DNA from: Tabrizicola piscis
GTDB lineage: Bacteria; Pseudomonadota; Alphaproteobacteria; Rhodobacterales; Rhodobacteraceae
Assembly: GCF_003940805.1 (NCBI RefSeq)
Contig: NZ_CP034328.1
Span: forward strand, 930,001-994,000
Reading direction: 5' to 3'
Length of the DNA stretch: 64,000 nt
Part shown: positions 16,627-25,726 of the stretch, piece after piece
Position numbering within the stretch: the stretch's first letter is position 1
Layout: every line of letters starts with the position of its first letter
Notes under the pieces: generated by a model
Database searches by the model: none
What the model was told of the DNA's origin: nothing
Seen by the model: the letters and a program-made list of their open reading frames with translations, nothing else
Made by a program: the position numbers and the translations under genes

Positions 16627-17529
16627 TCAGCGCGCCTTCGCCTTGTTCAGGTATTTCACGTAGATGTTGGTGATCGCCACCACGACGATCAGCACGATGT
16701 AGGCAAAGGCCGAAGACATGCCGGTCTGCCATTCCAGGAACGCCATCTTGTAAAGCCGGATCGCGATCAGTTCGGTCGTGGGCTGGGTCGACAGGATATA
16801 GGCGTGGTCGAAGGTCTTGAACGCTTCCATCGTGCGGAAAATGATCGCGATCATCAGGATCGGCGCCACCAGCGGCAGGGTGATCCGGAAGAAAGTGTAG
16901 AACGGTCCGGCGCGGTCAATCTCGGCGGCCTCGTAAAGATGCTTCGGCACCGCCGAGAGGCCGGCCAAGGACAGCAGCATCACAAAGGGCGACCACATCC
17001 AGATGTCGACAATCGCCACCGCGTAAAGCGCCATCTGCGGGTCGGCGAGCCATTCGAATTTCCCAAGGCCAAGGAAGTAGTTGATGATCCCGAACGACGG
17101 GTCATAGAGCAGCTTCCAGAACAGGCCGACCACAGCGGGTGACATCATCATCGGCAGCAAGAGCAGCGTGGTGATCAGCCCCTTCAGGGGGATCGGCCGG
17201 TTCAGCAGCATCGCCAGCCCAAAGCCGACAAACACCTGACCGGTGACCGAGATGATGACGTATTTCGCGGTGATCGTGAAGTTCCGCCAGATGTTCGGAT
17301 CGCTCAGAAGCTCACGAAAGTTGGCCAACCCGACCCAGTTCGATTCCGCTGATGTCGACGCACGATAATCGGTGAACGCGGTCGCCAGGGAATAGATCAG
17401 CGGAAAGACGTTGAAGATGATCAGAAACGCGATCGTGGGAATGATGAACAAGTTACGGATCGAGAGGTCGGACAGGCCGCGCGCAGCAGCGCGCGTGTCT
17501 GGGTCCAGCCGGGTCATCACGTCTGCCAC
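16627..17529 (-). CDS. Carbohydrate ABC transporter permease (MalF type)
   Basis: 300 aa. About six membrane helices and an EAA motif LYEAAEIDRAG (~187-197). The start appears to be GTG at 17529; the in-frame ATG four codons on (MTRLDP) is an alternative. It pairs with the MalG-type permease. It is separated from the binding-protein gene by a terminator-like hairpin. Confidence 0.9.
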   Translation of the reverse strand: MADVMTRLDPDTRAAARGLSDLSIRNLFIIPTIAFLIIFNVFPLIYSLATAFTDYRASTSAESNWVGLANFRELLSDPNIWRNFTITAKYVIISVTGQVFVGFGLAMLLNRPIPLKGLITTLLLLPMMMSPAVVGLFWKLLYDPSFGIINYFLGLGKFEWLADPQMALYAVAIVDIWMWSPFVMLLSLAGLSAVPKHLYEAAEIDRAGPFYTFFRITLPLVAPILMIAIIFRTMEAFKTFDHAYILSTQPTTELIAIRLYKMAFLEWQTGMSSAFAYIVLIVVVAITNIYVKYLNKAKAR

Positions 17530-17559
17530 GGTAGGTCATCCTGCATCTTGAGAAAAATG

Positions 17560-17585
17560 ATGGGCGCCGGTTCAAGGGCGCCCAT
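17560..17585 (-). terminator. Hairpin with T-run between binding-protein and permease genes
   Basis: Perfect 9-bp arms atgggcgcc / ggcgcccat, 8-base loop, followed on the minus strand by catttttct. It looks like a Rho-independent partial terminator that would keep binding-protein transcripts in excess over permease transcripts. Confidence 0.75.
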
Positions 17586-17602
17586 CGCCGTAGAGTTGCG
17601 GT

Positions 17603-18913
17603 TTACTGGATGCGGCCGTACTTGCGGAACGTCTCTTCCCAGTCGGCGGTCAGCGCATCAAGCACCTCTTTCGCCGTGCCTTCGCCGCCCACGATGTAGG
17701 GGTAGATCCGTTCGTTCGCTGCGGTCAGAAGCTCGGCGTATTCCGGCACCGCCCAGAAGTCCTTCACCATGAACATGGTCTGATAGAAGGCCTCGTTGTA
17801 GGGCGTGGCGTTGCGGAACTCTTCGCTTTCCAGCGTCGCTGCATGGGCAGTGTAGCCCCCCAGTTCGGCCCAGCGCTTCTGCGTCTCTTCCTTGATGAAC
17901 CACTCAAGGAACTTGAACGATTCTTCCTGGTTTTCCGAATAGGAGACGATGGAAATGCCCTGCCCGCCAAGGGCTGCGAACTGGTCGCCATTCGGGCCTT
18001 TCGGGTTGGCGAAGAAGCCGGTCACATCCGCGTTCGGGTTCGTCGCCGGGTTCACCAGCGCGGGGAAGAAGGCGAAGTAGTTCATCGACATGGCCGCAAG
18101 GCCCTCGGTGATCGCCTGGTTGTTTTCCACAAAGAACGTCTTGGACCAGCCGGGTGGGGTGAAACCGTACAGCTTGCGATAGGCCTCAAGCCCGGCAATC
18201 GACGCTTCCGAATTCAGGATGCCGTCAACCTGATAGGTCTCGTAATCGCCAAGGTTGCCACCGTAGGAGAACAGCGCGTTCTCGACCCCCATGACAAGGC
18301 CGTCATACGAGTTGTCGGTGTAGATGGCGATGCCGTAGCGGTTTTCGTCCGGACGATGGAAGAACTCGGCGATGTCGATCAGCTGCGCCCAGTCCTGCGG
18401 CACGGCAAGGTCATAGCCATACTTTTCCTTGAAGGCCGCCATTTCTGCCGGGTCTTCGAACCAGTCCTTGCGATAGGACCAGCCGACCGCGTCGCCCTCA
18501 GCCGGAACGGCCCAGTACTTGCCCGAGTTGCCGGGATATTCGGCGTAATACTTGACGGTCGCCGGGGCCATCACAGTCGTCAGATTGTGCGTCGCGAAGA
18601 ACTCGGTCAGATCGACGTAGTGACCGGCCTCGGAGGCGGACCCCAGCCACTGGCTGTCGCCGACGATCATGTCATAGGCGCTGCCCTTGGCGTTGAACTC
18701 GGTGAATGCCTTGGTCTGGAAGTCCTGCCAGGGGGTCGTTTCGACCGTGACCACGACGCCGGTTTCAGCCTCGTATTCATTCACCAGCTCTTGCAGATAG
18801 TTTGCCGGGTCCCATTCGGCCCAGAAAATGGTAAGCTCTTGCGATGACGCCGCCGGTGCGGACAGCGCGATTGCCGCAGCCCCCGCCAGCAGCTTGTAGA
18901 ACGATCTATGCAT
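17603..18913 (-). CDS. Periplasmic sugar-binding protein of the ABC transporter (family 1)
   Basis: 436 aa from ATG 18913, which follows gggagg at good spacing; the frame opens further upstream without support. A Sec signal (MHRSFYKLLAGAAAIALSA, cut near SSQ/E) is followed by a mature MalE-like fold: IFWAEWDPANYLQELVNEYE at the start and the VVVTVETTPWQDFQTK region typical of family-1 carbohydrate-binding proteins. It captures the substrate for the MalF/MalG-type permeases. First gene of the operon; a FadR-type operator lies about 100 bases upstream. Confidence 0.92.
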   Translation of the reverse strand: MHRSFYKLLAGAAAIALSAPAASSQELTIFWAEWDPANYLQELVNEYEAETGVVVTVETTPWQDFQTKAFTEFNAKGSAYDMIVGDSQWLGSASEAGHYVDLTEFFATHNLTTVMAPATVKYYAEYPGNSGKYWAVPAEGDAVGWSYRKDWFEDPAEMAAFKEKYGYDLAVPQDWAQLIDIAEFFHRPDENRYGIAIYTDNSYDGLVMGVENALFSYGGNLGDYETYQVDGILNSEASIAGLEAYRKLYGFTPPGWSKTFFVENNQAITEGLAAMSMNYFAFFPALVNPATNPNADVTGFFANPKGPNGDQFAALGGQGISIVSYSENQEESFKFLEWFIKEETQKRWAELGGYTAHAATLESEEFRNATPYNEAFYQTMFMVKDFWAVPEYAELLTAANERIYPYIVGGEGTAKEVLDALTADWEETFRKYGRIQ

Positions 18914-19012
18914 GTGAGTTCCTCCCGCTATCATTGTTAGGCAGCCCGACCCCGGGGTGCACATCACCCCGGACCCATGTCGCTACCGGTAGCCTCCTCC
19001 ACTCTTCAAAAT

Positions 19013-19023
19013 TGGTAATACCA
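19013..19023. promoter_or_regulatory. FadR-type operator TGGTAATACCA
   Basis: TGGT-N3-ACCA palindrome in the upstream region of the sugar-binding-protein gene, of the same form as the two in the isomerase divergon at 9240 and 9389. Confidence 0.6.
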
Positions 19024-19192
19024 GATGCGCCCCTGTGTCAATCATGCATTCCCGTGAATAGGACCTGGAGGCGCGGGCGTTCTTCGACTCCCTATCGCCC
19101 TGTTATTATTAGAAAATCCGAACAAAACGGATCAAATCAACTTCGGCTGCAGGGCACACGCCACCCCGCCAGCCCAGAATCCTATCTGATTC

Positions 19193-19203
19193 TGGCCGGA
19201 CCA
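19193..19203. promoter_or_regulatory. Degenerate FadR-type site TGGCCGGACCA
   Basis: One base off the TGGT-N3-ACCA pattern but with 15-base overall symmetry (tctggccggaccaga, 19191-19205). It lies just below the TetR stop codon; it may be an auxiliary site, a fortuitous GC-rich palindrome or part of a terminator. Confidence 0.3.
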
Positions 19204-19209
19204 GAGCGT

Positions 19210-19839
19210 CTAACCTTGTTCCACCTCGGCCTCACGCCGCGCGGCCAGCAGCATGGCTTGCGCTGCCCAGATCGCCACCTCGCTCGCCCCGTCGTCATCC
19301 AGCCCGCAGATGTCCTTCAACACGATCATCGCCTCGATCCCGAAGGTCAGCGACAAAGCATTCACCAGCCGTTCCGACTGCTCGCGATTTAGACCGCTAT
19401 CGCTGACCGCCCGTGCCAGCAGCGCCTTGCGGTGACCCCGGCCCAGCGACTTGTCCCCGGGCGCCTCCAGGCTTGGCTCCAGCGACTGGCGCAGCGCAGC
19501 GCGAAACGTCGCCTCGTGCTCGGCCAACCGCGCGAAGGTCTCGCCGTAAAGCGAGGCAAGCCGCGCCGCGCCCTCGGTCGCCGGGTCATCCCAGTCAAGG
19601 ATCGGCCCCAGCGCTTCGGACACGACGGCGCGCAGCATGTCGGCCAGCGTCGGGAAGTAACGATAGGCCGTAGACCGGGAGACGCCCGCCGCTTCGGCCA
19701 CTTCGCTGACCGAAGGGGACAGCCCGCGCCGCATCATCGCGCTGGCGGTCATCACCATCAACGCCCGCGTTCGGGCTGCGGCACCCTTTGGCGGCGCGTC
19801 GAGGTTGTCGGGAACGGACGCTTGAAATGGGACTAGCAT
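19210..19839 (-). CDS. TetR/AcrR family transcriptional regulator
   Basis: 209 aa. N-terminal HTH at about residues 20-70 with SVSEVAEAAGVSRSTAYRYFPTLADML, the canonical TetR recognition helix. The C-terminal helical effector domain is not assignable. It is divergent from the Tm-1-like cassette with only 82 bases between starts, so it most likely represses those genes. No clear ribosome site supports the ATG at 19839; a start a few codons later is possible. Confidence 0.88.
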   Translation of the reverse strand: MLVPFQASVPDNLDAPPKGAAARTRALMVMTASAMMRRGLSPSVSEVAEAAGVSRSTAYRYFPTLADMLRAVVSEALGPILDWDDPATEGAARLASLYGETFARLAEHEATFRAALRQSLEPSLEAPGDKSLGRGHRKALLARAVSDSGLNREQSERLVNALSLTFGIEAMIVLKDICGLDDDGASEVAIWAAQAMLLAARREAEVEQG

Positions 19840-19921
19840 GCCAATATGGTACTACAGTCTCACCTTCGATCAAGGGGGATTCCTAGGCGGCTTGATGCCA
19901 CTTGGTGGGGGGAATGATCCG

Positions 19922-21112
19922 GTGAAGGCGATCCACATCGCAGGGACCTGCGACACCAAAGGGGAAGAGGTCGCCTGGCTGCGTGACCTTGTCGTCGCGG
20001 CCGGCCATCCGGCGGTAATTGTCGATCTGGGCAGCCGTGCGCCGACAATTGCACCCGATGAGCAAGCCGCAGAGGTTGCCGCCTGCCACCCTGAAGGCAT
20101 CGAGATCAGTACCACCGACCGTGGGGCCGCCGTTGCCGCTATGGGCACAGCCTTCGCCGCATGGTGCCGCGCCAATGTCGAACGTATCTCTGGCATCATC
20201 GCCGTGGGCGGTGGCGGTGGCACCTCCATCGCCTGCGCGGGGATGCGTGAGCTGCCCTATGGCGTGCCAAAGCTGATGGTCTCCACCCTCGCGTCGGGTG
20301 ACACCGCGCCTTACGTCGGCACCTCCGATATCGTCATGGTCCCTTCGGTCACCGACATCGCCGGGTTGAACCGACTGAGCCGGGTGATCCTGTCCAATGC
20401 CGCCCATGCGCTGATTGGGGCCGTCTCTGCGCCACCGCCAGCCACCGCGACCGACCTGCCCGCCATCGGTCTGACCATGTTCGGCGTCACCACGCCTTGC
20501 GTCACGGCGATCACCGACCACCTGCGCGACCGCTACGATTGCCTCGTCTTCCACGCCACCGGCACCGGCGGCCGCGCGATGGAGCGGTTGCTGGACCAGC
20601 GCCTCCTTTCAGGCCTGATCGACATCACCACGACCGAGATTGCCGACCTCCTTTTCGGCGGCGTCCTCCCTGCCCTGCCCGACCGGCTGGACGTGGTCGC
20701 CCGCACCGGCGCGCCTTGGGTGGGGTCGGTTGGCGCGCTGGACATGGTGAACTTCTGGGCCCCGGCGACCGTGCCCGACCGTTATCATGACCGGATGTTC
20801 TATCACCACAATCCCAACGTCACCCTGATGCGCACCACGCCGGACGAGAATGCCGCTATGGGCCGCTGGATCGGGGCCAAGCTGAACGCCTGCCCGGGCC
20901 CCATCCGCCTGCTGGTCCCCGAAAAGGGCATCTCGGCGCTGGATATCGACGGCGGCCCGTTCTGGGACCCGAAGGCTGACGCCGCCCTTTTCCAAGCGCT
21001 CAAGGACACGATCACCGACCCCGCGCGGCTGATCTTCCTGCCGCATCACATCAACGACCCGGCCTTTGCCCGCGCCGCCGCCGACACCTTCCTTTCCCTC
21101 ATGAGGCCCTGA
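19922..21112 (+). CDS. UPF0261 / Tm-1-like N-domain protein
   Basis: About 396 aa from GTG 19922, chosen because ggtgggggga lies upstream; ATG at 19895 or 19838 are alternatives, the last overlapping the TetR start. Starts [19 protein letters not shown] and carries [13 protein letters not shown] AVGGGGGTS, characteristic of the UPF0261 family, equivalent to the N-terminal ATP-binding domain of tomato Tm-1. The bacterial function is not established. Its stop overlaps the next ATG by one base (ATGA type), coupling it to the TIM-barrel partner. Confidence 0.85.
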   Translation: MKAIHIAGTCDTKGEEVAWLRDLVVAAGHPAVIVDLGSRAPTIAPDEQAAEVAACHPEGIEISTTDRGAAVAAMGTAFAAWCRANVERISGIIAVGGGGGTSIACAGMRELPYGVPKLMVSTLASGDTAPYVGTSDIVMVPSVTDIAGLNRLSRVILSNAAHALIGAVSAPPPATATDLPAIGLTMFGVTTPCVTAITDHLRDRYDCLVFHATGTGGRAMERLLDQRLLSGLIDITTTEIADLLFGGVLPALPDRLDVVARTGAPWVGSVGALDMVNFWAPATVPDRYHDRMFYHHNPNVTLMRTTPDENAAMGRWIGAKLNACPGPIRLLVPEKGISALDIDGGPFWDPKADAALFQALKDTITDPARLIFLPHHINDPAFARAAADTFLSLMRP

Positions 21113-21948
21113 TGCCCGCCATACCCCGCCAGACCATCCTTGACCGGTTCCACAAGATGATCGCCGCAGGTCAGCCGATCATCGGCGGCGGCGCGGGCAC
21201 CGGCCTTTCCGCCAAGGCCGAGGAGGCGGGCGGAATTGACCTCATCATCATCTACAACTCCGGCCGCTACCGCATGGCGGGCCGTGGGTCAGCGGCGGGG
21301 CTGTTGGCCTATGGCAATGCCAATGAGATCGTCAAGGAAATGGCGCTCGAAGTGCTGCCCGTCGTCAAGCACACCCCCGTCCTTGCCGGGGTCAACGGCA
21401 CCGACCCGTTCATGCTGATGCCGCAGTTTCTGGGCGAGCTTAAAGCCATGGGCTTTTCCGGCGTGCAGAACTTCCCTACCATCGGCCTGTTCGATGGCCA
21501 GATGCGGCAAAGTTTCGAAGAAACCGGCATGGGCTTCGGTCTGGAAGTCGACATGATCGCCGAAGCCCACCGGCAGGATCTGCTGACCACGCCCTACGTC
21601 TTCAACCCTGACGAGGCCATCGCCATGGCCAAGGCCGGGGCCGACATCATCGTGGCCCACATGGGTGTCACGACCGGCGGCAGCATTGGTGCCACCTCGG
21701 CCAAGACGCTGGACCAATGCGTGACGGAAATTGACGCCATCGCGGCGGCGGCCCGGTCCGTCCGCCAGGATATCATCCTTTTGTGCCACGGCGGCCCGAT
21801 CTCGATGCCGGAAGATGCCGCTTATGTGCTGGCCCACGCCGACCGGATGCACGGGTTTTACGGCGCATCCAGCGCCGAACGCCTGCCGGCCGAGCGCGCC
21901 ATCGCCGACCAGATCCGCGCGTTCAAATCCATCCCTGCGAAAGGCTGA
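21112..21948 (+). CDS. Phosphoenolpyruvate-hydrolase-like TIM-barrel protein (Tm-1 C-domain type)
   Basis: 278 aa. [23 protein letters not shown] (read from ~23) and [15 protein letters not shown] are hallmarks of the TIM-barrel PEP-hydrolase family that forms the C-terminal half of Tm-1. [13 protein letters not shown] and CHGGPIS are further conserved turns. In plants the two halves are fused; here they are adjacent, overlapping genes, which supports a stable two-subunit complex. Substrate unknown. Confidence 0.87.
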   Translation: MPAIPRQTILDRFHKMIAAGQPIIGGGAGTGLSAKAEEAGGIDLIIIYNSGRYRMAGRGSAAGLLAYGNANEIVKEMALEVLPVVKHTPVLAGVNGTDPFMLMPQFLGELKAMGFSGVQNFPTIGLFDGQMRQSFEETGMGFGLEVDMIAEAHRQDLLTTPYVFNPDEAIAMAKAGADIIVAHMGVTTGGSIGATSAKTLDQCVTEIDAIAAAARSVRQDIILLCHGGPISMPEDAAYVLAHADRMHGFYGASSAERLPAERAIADQIRAFKSIPAKG

Positions 21949-21952
21949 CACC

Positions 21953-22369
21953 ATGACCGACGTCAAGACCCTGTTCCGCAAACCTACCGACGTCGACGCC
22001 TTCGGCTTCGACTGGGGCCACCTGTCGGTCGTGCTTGGCCCCAAGGTCAACGGCGCGCAGAAGTTCTCTGCCGCCGTCGTCACCGTGCCACCGGGCAAGG
22101 GCCACACCCGCCACAACCACCCCGGCGCGGAAGAAATCATCTACATCCTTGAAGGCACCGGCGAGCAGATGGTGGAAGATGAGGCAGGCACCCCCCACAC
22201 CGAGCAGGTCGAACCAGGCACCTGCGTCTTCATTCCGGAAAGCCGTTTCCATTCGACGTTGAACACCGGCGCTGCCGACATGAAGATTTTCGTTGTCTAT
22301 TCCCCCACGGGCCCAGAAGAATTCCTGCGCACGCTGCCGGACTTCCGCCTGATCCCCAGAAAGGCCTGA
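21953..22369 (+). CDS. Cupin-domain protein
   Basis: 138 aa. Cupin motif 1 is clear (G-HTRHNHPGAEEIIYILEG: two His and a Glu as metal ligands) and motif 2 has PESRFHSTLNTG with the third His. The single beta-barrel could be a metal-dependent isomerase, dioxygenase or small-molecule sensor. It starts 4 bases after the TIM-barrel gene and 3 bases before the peptidase, so it is one unit of a four-gene operon. Confidence 0.88.
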   Translation: MTDVKTLFRKPTDVDAFGFDWGHLSVVLGPKVNGAQKFSAAVVTVPPGKGHTRHNHPGAEEIIYILEGTGEQMVEDEAGTPHTEQVEPGTCVFIPESRFHSTLNTGAADMKIFVVYSPTGPEEFLRTLPDFRLIPRKA

Positions 22370-22372
22370 CCG

Positions 22373-23551
22373 ATGGACCAAGCCGCACTCGCCGCCCTGC
22401 CCTATAGCTTTGCCAAGCTGGACGACCTGATGGAAAAGGCCGGGATCGACGTTCTTCTCGTCACCTCGAAACACAATACCCAATACCTTCTGGGCGGCTA
22501 CCGCTTCATCTTCTTCTCGGCCATGGATGCCATCGGCCACAGCCGCTACTTGCCGGTCATCGCCTATGTGAAGGGCGCGCCGGACAAGACCGCCTATGTC
22601 GCCAACAAGATGGAAGGCGGCGAACATGCCAACCACCCGTTCTGGACGCCGCATTTCCTGCCGATGTCATGGGGCTCGGTCGACAGCATGTCCGAAGCTG
22701 TCCGCCATGTCAGGGACCACGGCCCCGCCTCGCCCCGCATCGGGGTAGAGCCTTCGTTCCTGCCGATGAACAGCGCCAAAGTGCTGGAAGCAGCCTTCCC
22801 GAACGCGCCGCTGATTGACGCAACCGGCCTGCTGGAGCGTCTGCGCGCAGTAAAGACCGATGCCGAACGCGCGCTGCTCAAGCAGGCGTCCGAGGCGATA
22901 ACCGGCGCCATGCAGGCAACGATCCGTGCCTCAGGTGAAGGCGACAGCAAGTTCCAGATCATCGACCGGCTCCGCCGTGAAGAAACCGAGCGCGGTTTGC
23001 AGTTCGAATACTGCCTGCTGACGCTGGGGGCGTCGCACAACCGGGCAGCATCGTCCCAGACCTGGAACAGTGGCGAGGTGCTGTCGATCGATTCTGGCGG
23101 CAACCTCAAAGGCTATATCGGCGACATCTGCCGGATGGGCGTTCTGGGCGAACCCGACGCCGAGCTGATCGACCTTCTGGCCGAGGTGGAGACGGTCCAG
23201 CAGGCCGCCTTCGCAAAGATCCGCGCCGGCGCCCTTGGGGGCGACCTGATTGCTGCGGGCGAAGCAGAACTCGCGCGGCAGCCGAACCGGGCCTGCACCG
23301 ACTTTTTCGCCCATGGAATGGGAGTCATCACGCACGAAGCACCGTTTCTCATGACAAACCACCCCGTCGCCTATGAAGGCACAGACGCATCCCACGCCTT
23401 GGAGGCGGGTATGGTTCTGTCGGTGGAGACAACGATGCTTCACCCAAGGCGGGGTTTCATCAAGCTTGAGGACACACTGGCGGTGACGGAAGCCGGGTAC
23501 GAGCTTTTTGGGACAACCGGCCGAGGCTGGAACATTTCCGAACGCCGGTAG
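22373..23551 (+). CDS. M24-family metallopeptidase (Xaa-Pro aminopeptidase/creatinase-like)
   Basis: 392 aa. An N-terminal creatinase-type domain (LLVTSKHNTQYLLGGYR) is followed by a pita-bread catalytic domain with the five metal ligands in order: SIDSGG (Asp), GDICRMG (Asp), FAHGMG (His), VETTML (Glu) and KLEDT (Glu). Such proteins cleave Xaa-Pro bonds or, as creatinase-like enzymes, hydrolyse small C-N substrates. In this cassette a small-molecule amidinohydrolase or dipeptidase role is plausible. Last gene of the operon; convergent with the VIT gene. Confidence 0.87.
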   Translation: MDQAALAALPYSFAKLDDLMEKAGIDVLLVTSKHNTQYLLGGYRFIFFSAMDAIGHSRYLPVIAYVKGAPDKTAYVANKMEGGEHANHPFWTPHFLPMSWGSVDSMSEAVRHVRDHGPASPRIGVEPSFLPMNSAKVLEAAFPNAPLIDATGLLERLRAVKTDAERALLKQASEAITGAMQATIRASGEGDSKFQIIDRLRREETERGLQFEYCLLTLGASHNRAASSQTWNSGEVLSIDSGGNLKGYIGDICRMGVLGEPDAELIDLLAEVETVQQAAFAKIRAGALGGDLIAAGEAELARQPNRACTDFFAHGMGVITHEAPFLMTNHPVAYEGTDASHALEAGMVLSVETTMLHPRRGFIKLEDTLAVTEAGYELFGTTGRGWNISERR

Positions 23552-23681
23552 GGCAAGCCCTCTTGAGGCTGCAACGCTGAACAGTCGCAAGGTGCACAGA
23601 GTCCAAGACGAGGCGCACCACCATCGGATCGACGGCCGACCCAGGATTTCCCAGGCTTGCAATCGTCGGGAACGGTAAAGA

Positions 23682-24389
23682 TCAGACACTCACGCCGAAG
23701 ATCCAGCCGACGCCTGCAGTGATCGCCATGGCGGCGGCCCCCCAGAATAACACTCGGGCCGTGGCCGGCAGTTTCGGGGCGCCGCCTGCTGTGGCACCGA
23801 TGGCCCCGAGGGCCGCAAGGCTGACCAGTGTCGTGATGACGACAGCCGGGATGATCTGCGTGGCTGGGGCCAGCAACGCCGCGGCAAGGGGCACTGCGGC
23901 AGCGATTGTGAAGGTGACACCCGAGGCGAAAGCCGCCTGCAAGGGGTTGGCGGCGTGAACCTCAGACAGGCCCAGTTCATCGCGGGTATGGGCGGCAAGG
24001 GCGTCCTTCGTCGTCAGTTCTCGCGCCACAAGGGCCGCCGTGGCGGGCGAGAGGCCCCGGGATTCGTAAATCGATGCAAGCTCAGCCTCTTCCGCCTCGG
24101 GAGTGTCGATCAGCGCCTGCCGTTCCCGGGCGATGTCAGCGTGTTCGACGTCGGACTGCGAACTGACCGAGACATACTCCCCCGCAGCCATCGACATGGC
24201 CCCGGCGGCAAGGCCAGCCGCGCCAGCCACAAGAACGGCCGTCGGGCTGGGATCGGCTGCGGCGACACCGACGATGAGGGAGGACACGGAAACGATCCCG
24301 TCATTCGCACCAAGGACCGCCGCACGCAACCAGCCGGCGCGGTCGAGGTAGTGGAGCTCCTTGTGGGCCGAGGTATAGGCGAGGGTCAT
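23682..24389 (-). CDS. VIT1/CCC1-family iron/manganese transporter
   Basis: 235 aa. ANDGIVSVSSLIVGVAAA (about residues 28-45) is the family hallmark in the first helix, and AGAMSMAAGEYVSVSSQSD the second. About five membrane helices; a short acidic cytoplasmic segment (TPEAEEAELASIYESRG) corresponds to the metal-binding region. Family members export or sequester Fe2+/Mn2+. Its ATG overlaps the stop of the histidine kinase (ATGA), so it is the third gene of the two-component operon. It is shorter than ferritin-fused bacterial relatives. Confidence 0.9.
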   Translation of the reverse strand: MTLAYTSAHKELHYLDRAGWLRAAVLGANDGIVSVSSLIVGVAAADPSPTAVLVAGAAGLAAGAMSMAAGEYVSVSSQSDVEHADIARERQALIDTPEAEEAELASIYESRGLSPATAALVARELTTKDALAAHTRDELGLSEVHAANPLQAAFASGVTFTIAAAVPLAAALLAPATQIIPAVVITTLVSLAALGAIGATAGGAPKLPATARVLFWGAAAMAITAGVGWIFGVSV

Positions 24390-25726
24390 CTTGAAGGTTC
24401 CTGATATGGGGTGCCGCGCAGCAGGATGCTGGCGGAAAAGCCGGTGGATTTGCCGGAAAGCGGGGAAGCGAGGCGCAGGGGCGAACCAATCCGTTCGGCA
24501 ATGGTGTGGACGATGGCAAGGCCAAGGCCGCTGCCGTCACCGGCATCCTTGCCGCGTACGAAGCGGCCGGACAGGGCCGCAAGGTCATCGGGCAGGATCG
24601 GCGGGCAATCGTTTTCGACCGTGAGGATGCCTTGCGGGTCTAGGGTGACCGCTACGGGTCCCTGCCCATGCCTCAGGGCGTTTTCAATCAGGTTGCGAGC
24701 GAGGATTGCGACGGCGTCAGGGTCGATGTCAGAGGCGATTGGCGTATCTGGCAGCGTAAGGGTCACACGCCCGGCGTCTGCGCCTTGGGCGAAGTCGCCC
24801 GCGACAATCCGCAGGATCGGACGCAGGTCTTGGGGGGTGTCGGTCAACAGCCGTGCGCCCTCGGCCCTTGCAAGTTGCATCAGGCGTTCGGACAGTCGGG
24901 TCAAGCGTTTCAGCGTCGCCTCGACCTCTTCCGCACGACGCACGCTTTCGGGGTCGGTTGCCGTCTGACGCAGGCGCTGCACCTGGGCTAGCGCGCCCGC
25001 CAGCGGCGTGCGGAGTTCATGCGCGGCGTTAGCGGTAAAGCTGCGCTCGGCGGCAAACGCGGTGTCGAGGCGGGCGAGAAGCTGGTTCAGCGTGTCGGCG
25101 ATCGGGCGCAGTTCGGTGGCCATGTCCTCGGTCGGCAGCGGCGACAGGTCCTTTGCCCCCCGCCGCGCCAGTTGGGCGCGCAATTGCACCAGCGGGCGCA
25201 GGCCATAGCCCAGACCGTAGAAGATCCCCGCGATGCTGAGGGGGATCATGACGACCAGTGGCAGGGCCAGCGAAAGGGCCATCTCGCGTGCCACCTCGCG
25301 CCGGTGGGACAGGGGTTCGGCGATGGTCAGTGCGACTGTGCCGCTGACGGCGGACTCATGGTAGAACCGCTGGTCATCGGCCTGATGAAACCCGGTATCG
25401 CTGAAGGCGGGAAACCGCGCAGGGTCCGCGCGATGTGAGGTCAGAAGGATGCGGCCCCGGTCGTCACGGACGATGTAGGTGAAGTATTCCTCGTGCTCGT
25501 CTAGCGCCATCACGCGCTGGGTCACCCCTTCCTCCTCACGCCCAAGCACATCGACCACGGCCAGTTGCAGGATGCGCTGTCCGGTTTCCTGCAGGGAGGA
25601 ATCGAAGACTTCATCCAGTTCCGAGGTCAGCAGCCGCGCCGTCACCAGTGCCGTGCCCAGCCAGATCAACGTGACGATCAGCGACAGGGCGCCAGCAGAT
25701 CGCAGGCGGATCGAGGGGCGCGTCAT
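24386..25726 (-). CDS. Sensor histidine kinase (QseC-like, OmpR-partner class)
   Basis: 446 aa from ATG 25726, which overlaps the response-regulator stop. One helix near the N-terminus (LSLIVTLIWLGTALVTARLL), a periplasmic sensor region of about 130 residues, a second helix with a HAMP-like linker, then the H-box AHELRTPLAGALAQ (phospho-acceptor His), N-box NLIENALRHGQG and G-box GDGSGLGLAIV. The sensor domain resembles the two-component sensor N-domain of QseC-type kinases. Cognate regulator and a VIT-type metal transporter share the operon, so metal or redox sensing is a reasonable inference. Confidence 0.9.
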   Translation of the reverse strand: MTRPSIRLRSAGALSLIVTLIWLGTALVTARLLTSELDEVFDSSLQETGQRILQLAVVDVLGREEEGVTQRVMALDEHEEYFTYIVRDDRGRILLTSHRADPARFPAFSDTGFHQADDQRFYHESAVSGTVALTIAEPLSHRREVAREMALSLALPLVVMIPLSIAGIFYGLGYGLRPLVQLRAQLARRGAKDLSPLPTEDMATELRPIADTLNQLLARLDTAFAAERSFTANAAHELRTPLAGALAQVQRLRQTATDPESVRRAEEVEATLKRLTRLSERLMQLARAEGARLLTDTPQDLRPILRIVAGDFAQGADAGRVTLTLPDTPIASDIDPDAVAILARNLIENALRHGQGPVAVTLDPQGILTVENDCPPILPDDLAALSGRFVRGKDAGDGSGLGLAIVHTIAERIGSPLRLASPLSGKSTGFSASILLRGTPYQEPSR

